A program made the translations under genes and the position numbers. The notes beneath the pieces were generated by a model. The model did not search any database and was not told the DNA's origin. It saw nothing but the letters and a program-made list of their open reading frames with translations. This document shows, piece after piece, positions 7,292 to 10,427 of a stretch of 10,427 bases of DNA. Position 1 is the stretch's first letter, and each line of letters starts with the position of its first letter. The stretch spans positions 6,588-17,014 of the forward strand of contig NZAX01000052.1 in the NCBI GenBank assembly GCA_002687665.1. Direction: 5' to 3'. The stretch is from Flavobacteriaceae bacterium (GTDB taxonomy: Bacteria > Bacteroidota > Bacteroidia > Flavobacteriales > Flavobacteriaceae).

Positions 7292-7833
7292 GACATTTTC
7301 AACTGTTTTCCTCCTGGTAAATCCATTTTAGAGATCAATTTAGCGATTTTTTCTATCTCTATATCCCCCTCAATCAATAATATAATTGTCTCTATTTTTT
7401 TACCTTTAATTTGAGCCTCAGGCACTGAATTAAAGACCCCTTTCGAAAACATCAATAAGCTTTTTAGTTTTTCCTCTGAATCATCTTCTTTGACATATAC
7501 ACTCAGGTCTGTATTCAACTCTTTCAAAGACACCATCAAATTCAGATTTTTATCAATAGCCTCTTGTTTTACCCATAAATTAATTTCTTTACTAATTAAT
7601 TCTTTATCGGTGATCAAGGCCCTGAAACTAGTAATTCCCTTGATCATATCTAACAAAGCTTTATCTTCTGAATCAGAAGAGGACAAAGACATGGCTCCCA
7701 ATAGTTGAAACATTTTAGGATTGATACTGATTGAAGTTACCTCCCGGCTATTTTGGTACTTTTCAAAAATAGATTGACCCAAAACCACAACTGGAAAAAT
7801 AAAAAGCAGGATCAGTAAAAAATATTTATTCAT
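7282..7833 (-). CDS. DUF4252 family secreted protein
   Basis: 183 residues. Residues 1-19 form a signal peptide (MNKYF, hydrophobic core LLILLFIFPVVV, then LGQ), with probable cleavage near G19/Q20; there is no lipobox cysteine. The mature part fits the Bacteroidota DUF4252 pattern: an early FEKYQNSREVTSISINPKMF segment (about 23-42), a serine/aspartate-rich turn (SLSSSDSEDK, 49-58), alternating strands and helices, and a late ETIILLIEGDIEIEKIAKL segment (148-166). Family function is not known; members often sit beside ECF sigma-factor genes, but none is visible here. It is convergent with purB and divergent from the S41 peptidase gene. A two-tier hairpin lies 27 bases upstream of its ATG. 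Family call is from overall pattern, so moderately sure. Confidence 0.8.
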   Translation of the reverse strand: MNKYFLLILLFIFPVVVLGQSIFEKYQNSREVTSISINPKMFQLLGAMSLSSSDSEDKALLDMIKGITSFRALITDKELISKEINLWVKQEAIDKNLNLMVSLKELNTDLSVYVKEDDSEEKLKSLLMFSKGVFNSVPEAQIKGKKIETIILLIEGDIEIEKIAKLISKMDLPGGKQLKMSGI

Positions 7834-7859
7834 GAATATGATATAGTAGGAACTGTCTT

Positions 7860-7897
7860 GAAAAATTTCTCACCCATTCAAAGGGTACAAATTTTTC
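7860..7897. repeat. Two-tier inverted repeat in the divergent DUF4252/S41 gap
   Basis: Outer arms GAAAAATTT (7860-7868) and AAATTTTTC (7889-7897) are perfect 9-base complements. Inside them ACCC (7872-7875) pairs with GGGT (7883-7886) around a 7-base loop. The gap is between two divergent starts, so this is not a gene-end terminator. It could be an operator, or a hairpin in the leader or promoter of the DUF4252 gene. The A-T richness of the arms means chance cannot be excluded. Confidence 0.5.
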
Positions 7898-7936
7898 TTA
7901 ATAATTGTAAAAATAGAAAAATTGGCATGAAATATG

Positions 7937-7944
7937 TAGTTTTG
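7937..7944 (+). promoter_or_regulatory. Candidate -7 promoter box for the S41 peptidase gene
   Basis: TAGTTTTG fits TAnnTTTG exactly and ends 20 bases before the ATG at 7965. A -33 TTTG at the standard spacing is not seen. Confidence 0.45.
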
Positions 7945-7964
7945 GATATTCACAAACATTTAAA

Positions 7965-9764
7965 ATGAAACATTCCCATTATACTTTTATTTATTTAATT
8001 TTCTTTTTGTGGGCTTCTTGCTCCAAAGACAAAGACATTACAAATGAAAATGAAGCTGAACTAAATGTCAATAATGTTTCAAATATAAGTGAAAACCCAG
8101 GTCTAATTTTAGGATCATGGAATTTGAACAAGAATAACTCCTCTCAAAACTCGGATAAATCAGATACTGATTGTAAAGCAATAAATATTCATTTTTTAGA
8201 AGACAATGCTTTTTACCTAAGTTACTTGGAAAAACGTATTAAGGGAAAATACGAAATTATAAATTCCGATAGTCTAAATTTATTAATTGGTTCTGATATT
8301 ATTGGAAATGTTTCTAAAATTGATGTCACTGAAAATACAATAAGTTTTTTATTAGAAATTAATAATGAATGTAAGCAAAGCTACACAGGTGAGAAATATT
8401 TTAGAATCCACCAGTTCATCTGGGAGATTCTAAATGACTATTATTTATGGCAAGAGGAAGTGCCTAATTTATCTGATGATATCAAACCAGTTGGATCGGC
8501 AAAATATAAGGAATTGATCGAATCCTATCCTGAGCCCGAAGCCTTTTTCGAATCTCTTAAACACCAGGATGATAAATATAGTTCTATAAGTTCCAATTAT
8601 GAGGATATAGAAAACTCAATAAAAGGAATTGACGCCAATAATGGTCTAGAATTCATACTTTCTAGATATGGCTCAGATGACAGTATTTTGGGTGTTGTAA
8701 CCTACATATTGGAGGGGTCCGATGCTGCTACTAAGGACATAAAAAGAGGAGATATATTTACTGGAGTGGATGGTCAAAAACTCAATTTGAGTAATTATAG
8801 AGAATTACTTTTCGGAGATAATTTGAATTATACTTTGAATATGGCTGAACTGAGCAACAACCTTCTAGTGCCTAATGGTAAAAATATTGAATTAACAAAA
8901 ACTGAAGAATTTCAAAGCAATCCAATTCAAATTAATAAAATCATTGAAAGTGGAGATAAAAAGATTGGATATCTTATGTACAATCAATTTGCCGATGGTT
9001 TTGACGATGACCTCAATGATGTTTTTTCAGATTTCCAATCCAATCAGATCAATGAACTCATTCTCGATTTAAGATACAATGGTGGAGGATTAGTCCGTTC
9101 TGCAGTCAATCTAGCTGGTATGATCACTGGACAATTTAACGGTGAAGTTTTCGCTAAATATTTATGGAATAGAAAACTTACAGCCTATTTTAATTCAGAT
9201 CCTGAAAGCTTCTCTGATAATCTAAGAGTAAATTTCACTGATAAGTTGGATGATGGAGCCGCTATCAACTCATTAAATTTAAATCAAGTTTACATTATAA
9301 CCTCTGGAAGAAGTGCATCAGCCAGTGAGCTTGTAGTCAATGGATTATCTCCTTATATCAATGTAATTCAAGTGGGTGATAATACCTATGGAAAAAATGT
9401 TGGAGGCCCTGCAGCATTATACGATTATATTGATAATAATAGGACTAAAAACCCCGACCATACCTATGCCATTTCCTGCATGACTTTTTACAGTGCCAAT
9501 AGTCAAGACTTCTATAATTATGCAGATGGTTTGGCGCCACAAGAGGAGCTTAAACTTACTGAAGACCTTACAAACATGGGTACATTGGGGGAAAGCTCTG
9601 AACCACTTTTAGCATTGGCTCTAAATCATATCATCCAAGAGTCCTCTAGATATAAGATTAAAAAACCTTTATTCCCTCTAGAAAATATGATTGATGATCC
9701 TAAATTTATTCAAAAACGTTCTCTTTCCACTCTTAAGGATTTCCCTCCTCTAAAACTGAATTGA
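7965..9764 (+). CDS. S41-family (C-terminal-processing type) peptidase, lipoprotein
   Basis: 599 residues. A lipoprotein signal peptide ends LWASC with the lipidated cysteine at 19; tryptophan at -3 is atypical. The next residues, SKDKD, resemble the lysine-acidic export tag of surface lipoproteins in Bacteroidota. After an Asn/Glu-rich linker, residues about 46-147 look like a lipocalin-type beta domain (ILGSWNL, IKGKYEI) with cysteines at 70 and 136 that may pair. The peptidase part begins with IWEILNDYYLWQEEVP (152-167), then a PDZ-like region (about 224-280, with GSDAATKDIKRGDIF), then the catalytic domain: ILDLRYNGGG (366-375), SGRSASASE (447-455) with nucleophile S452, and TYGKNVGG with lysine K477. 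The 25-residue Ser-Lys spacing equals that of E. coli Tsp, so it should be active. The substrate is unknown. The end overlaps the convergent receptor gene by 15 bases. Confidence 0.93.
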   Translation: MKHSHYTFIYLIFFLWASCSKDKDITNENEAELNVNNVSNISENPGLILGSWNLNKNNSSQNSDKSDTDCKAINIHFLEDNAFYLSYLEKRIKGKYEIINSDSLNLLIGSDIIGNVSKIDVTENTISFLLEINNECKQSYTGEKYFRIHQFIWEILNDYYLWQEEVPNLSDDIKPVGSAKYKELIESYPEPEAFFESLKHQDDKYSSISSNYEDIENSIKGIDANNGLEFILSRYGSDDSILGVVTYILEGSDAATKDIKRGDIFTGVDGQKLNLSNYRELLFGDNLNYTLNMAELSNNLLVPNGKNIELTKTEEFQSNPIQINKIIESGDKKIGYLMYNQFADGFDDDLNDVFSDFQSNQINELILDLRYNGGGLVRSAVNLAGMITGQFNGEVFAKYLWNRKLTAYFNSDPESFSDNLRVNFTDKLDDGAAINSLNLNQVYIITSGRSASASELVVNGLSPYINVIQVGDNTYGKNVGGPAALYDYIDNNRTKNPDHTYAISCMTFYSANSQDFYNYADGLAPQEELKLTEDLTNMGTLGESSEPLLALALNHIIQESSRYKIKKPLFPLENMIDDPKFIQKRSLSTLKDFPPLKLN

Positions 9765-10427
9765 GATCCCTGTTAGAATATTTCTTCCCCTTGTTGCATA
9801 TTGTGGAATTATTATATATTCTGTGTCAAATAGATTATAAACGCTCAAAAATAAATTAGCATTTGGTTTTTTTAATTCATGATTTAACTGAAAAGTAAAT
9901 AATGAGTAAGCTTCCAGTAAGGTTTTGCTATCATTTGCAATGCGCTCCCCAGAATATTGACCTAACAAGTTAATATTTGTTTGATCTGATAGTGGAAAAT
10001 CCATTACCCCATTGATTGCATGTTTGGGGATTCCCCTTAAATCACCATTGGTGGTCTCAGTAAAAATATAATTCAAGCGGGCTTTGACTGAGTCAAATAG
10101 CTGAAAATCATAAGCAAGTTCCATCCCTCTGTAGTATATTTCCTTATCTGAATTGGAATATCTACCGTATAAGTATCCTTCAACAGGGGGTCCAAAAATA
10201 AGTGTAGGATCTTCTTTACGATTAAAGTATACCGCAGAAAATGTATTTTGGTTGGATCTAAACTCGGAACCGAATTCAAAACTTAGATTATTCTCAGGCA
10301 TTAAATCATCATTACCATAGAAGGGATCATACAACTGATATAGACCCGGCGCAATAAAAGCTTTGCTGTAACTGCTCAAAATTTTCATTTGATATTCGGC
10401 ATTGCGATCAAAAGAATAGGAAGGATT
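9750..10427 (-). CDS. TonB-dependent outer-membrane receptor, C-terminal part
   Basis: The frame is open to the right window edge, so the 225 residues seen are the C-terminal part only; the ATG at 10388 is internal. The translation upstream of that methionine continues NPSYSFDRNAEYQ, as expected in a barrel. Diagnostic is the stretch around SYSKAFIAPGLYQLYDPFYG and LMPENNLSFEFG, the conserved 'F.AP.l.qLy...yGN..L.PE.s...E.G' segment of BtuB/FepA-like receptors. Alternating beta-strands follow (FSAVYFNRK, VKARLNYIFTET, INLLGQYSGERI), then LFLSVYNLFDTEY and a final strand ending in phenylalanine, the usual signal for BAM-assembled barrels. The cargo cannot be told from this part; the layout is closer to vitamin B12/siderophore-type receptors than to SusC. 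The plug and TonB box lie outside the window. Confidence 0.92.
   Translation of the reverse strand, partial: NPSYSFDRNAEYQMKILSSYSKAFIAPGLYQLYDPFYGNDDLMPENNLSFEFGSEFRSNQNTFSAVYFNRKEDPTLIFGPPVEGYLYGRYSNSDKEIYYRGMELAYDFQLFDSVKARLNYIFTETTNGDLRGIPKHAINGVMDFPLSDQTNINLLGQYSGERIANDSKTLLEAYSLFTFQLNHELKKPNANLFLSVYNLFDTEYIIIPQYATRGRNILTGISIQF

Noticed and set aside
5053..9764. Idea that the secreted two-module protein, DUF4252 protein, S41 lipoprotein and receptor form one envelope system
   Set aside because: The genes are on different strands, are interrupted by purB, have separate candidate promoters and show no shared motif; proximity alone is not enough.
9737..9769. Possible terminator hairpin at the S41/receptor junction (GGATTTC with GAGATCC)
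   Set aside because: It has a seven-pair stem with one G-T pair, a 19-base loop and no T-run on either side; too weak to call.
1..10427. Search for CRISPR repeats, insertion-sequence ends, tRNA or rRNA genes, toxin-antitoxin pairs and phage genes
   Set aside because: Nothing with the required repeats, inverted ends, cloverleaf or protein motifs was seen; coding genes fill nearly all of the window.

Overview
The window is an AT-rich, gene-dense chromosomal segment that reads as core genome of a Bacteroidota bacterium. Cytophagales (Cyclobacteriaceae-like) is my best guess, by general resemblance only. Four things point to Bacteroidota: a LytTR response regulator, a carboxypeptidase-regulatory-like domain protein, a DUF4252 protein and a TonB-dependent receptor in one stretch; signal peptides ending in '-Q'-type junctions; start codons without clear Shine-Dalgarno sequences; and several TAnnTTTG boxes (the Bacteroidota -7 element) upstream of genes. 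I see no rRNA, tRNA, CRISPR array, insertion sequence, phage gene or recognisable defence system. No gap between genes exceeds about 130 bases.

Layout. (1) Bases 1-496, plus strand: the 3' part of a LytTR-type response regulator, cut by the window edge. (2) Bases 490-3882, minus strand: a YihY/BrkB-family membrane protein followed 39 bases later by priA (replication restart helicase), probably co-transcribed; the priA end overlaps the regulator end tail to tail. (3) Bases 3940-4991, plus strand: rlmH (23S rRNA pseudouridine-1915 methyltransferase) and an RdgB/Ham1-type NTP pyrophosphatase, 5 bases apart. (4) Bases 5053-5817, plus: a secreted two-module protein of unknown function. (5) Bases 5928-7274, plus: purB, adenylosuccinate lyase. 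(6) Bases 7282-7833, minus: a secreted DUF4252 protein, convergent with purB. (7) Bases 7965-9764, plus: a lipoprotein S41 (C-terminal-processing-type) peptidase with a lipocalin-like front domain. (8) Bases 9750-10427, minus: the C-terminal part of a TonB-dependent outer-membrane receptor, cut by the window edge.

The central block is housekeeping (replication restart, ribosome modification, nucleotide-pool cleaning, purine synthesis); the right third is envelope and secretion. I find no convincing new multi-gene system. The observations most worth a second look are small: a two-tier hairpin in the DUF4252/S41 divergent gap, a perfect palindrome overlapping a candidate promoter between yihY and rlmH, a non-ATG start for the YihY protein, a possible leaderless rlmH transcript, mirrored 3' ends of purB and the DUF4252 gene, and a likely surface-exposed S41 lipoprotein.
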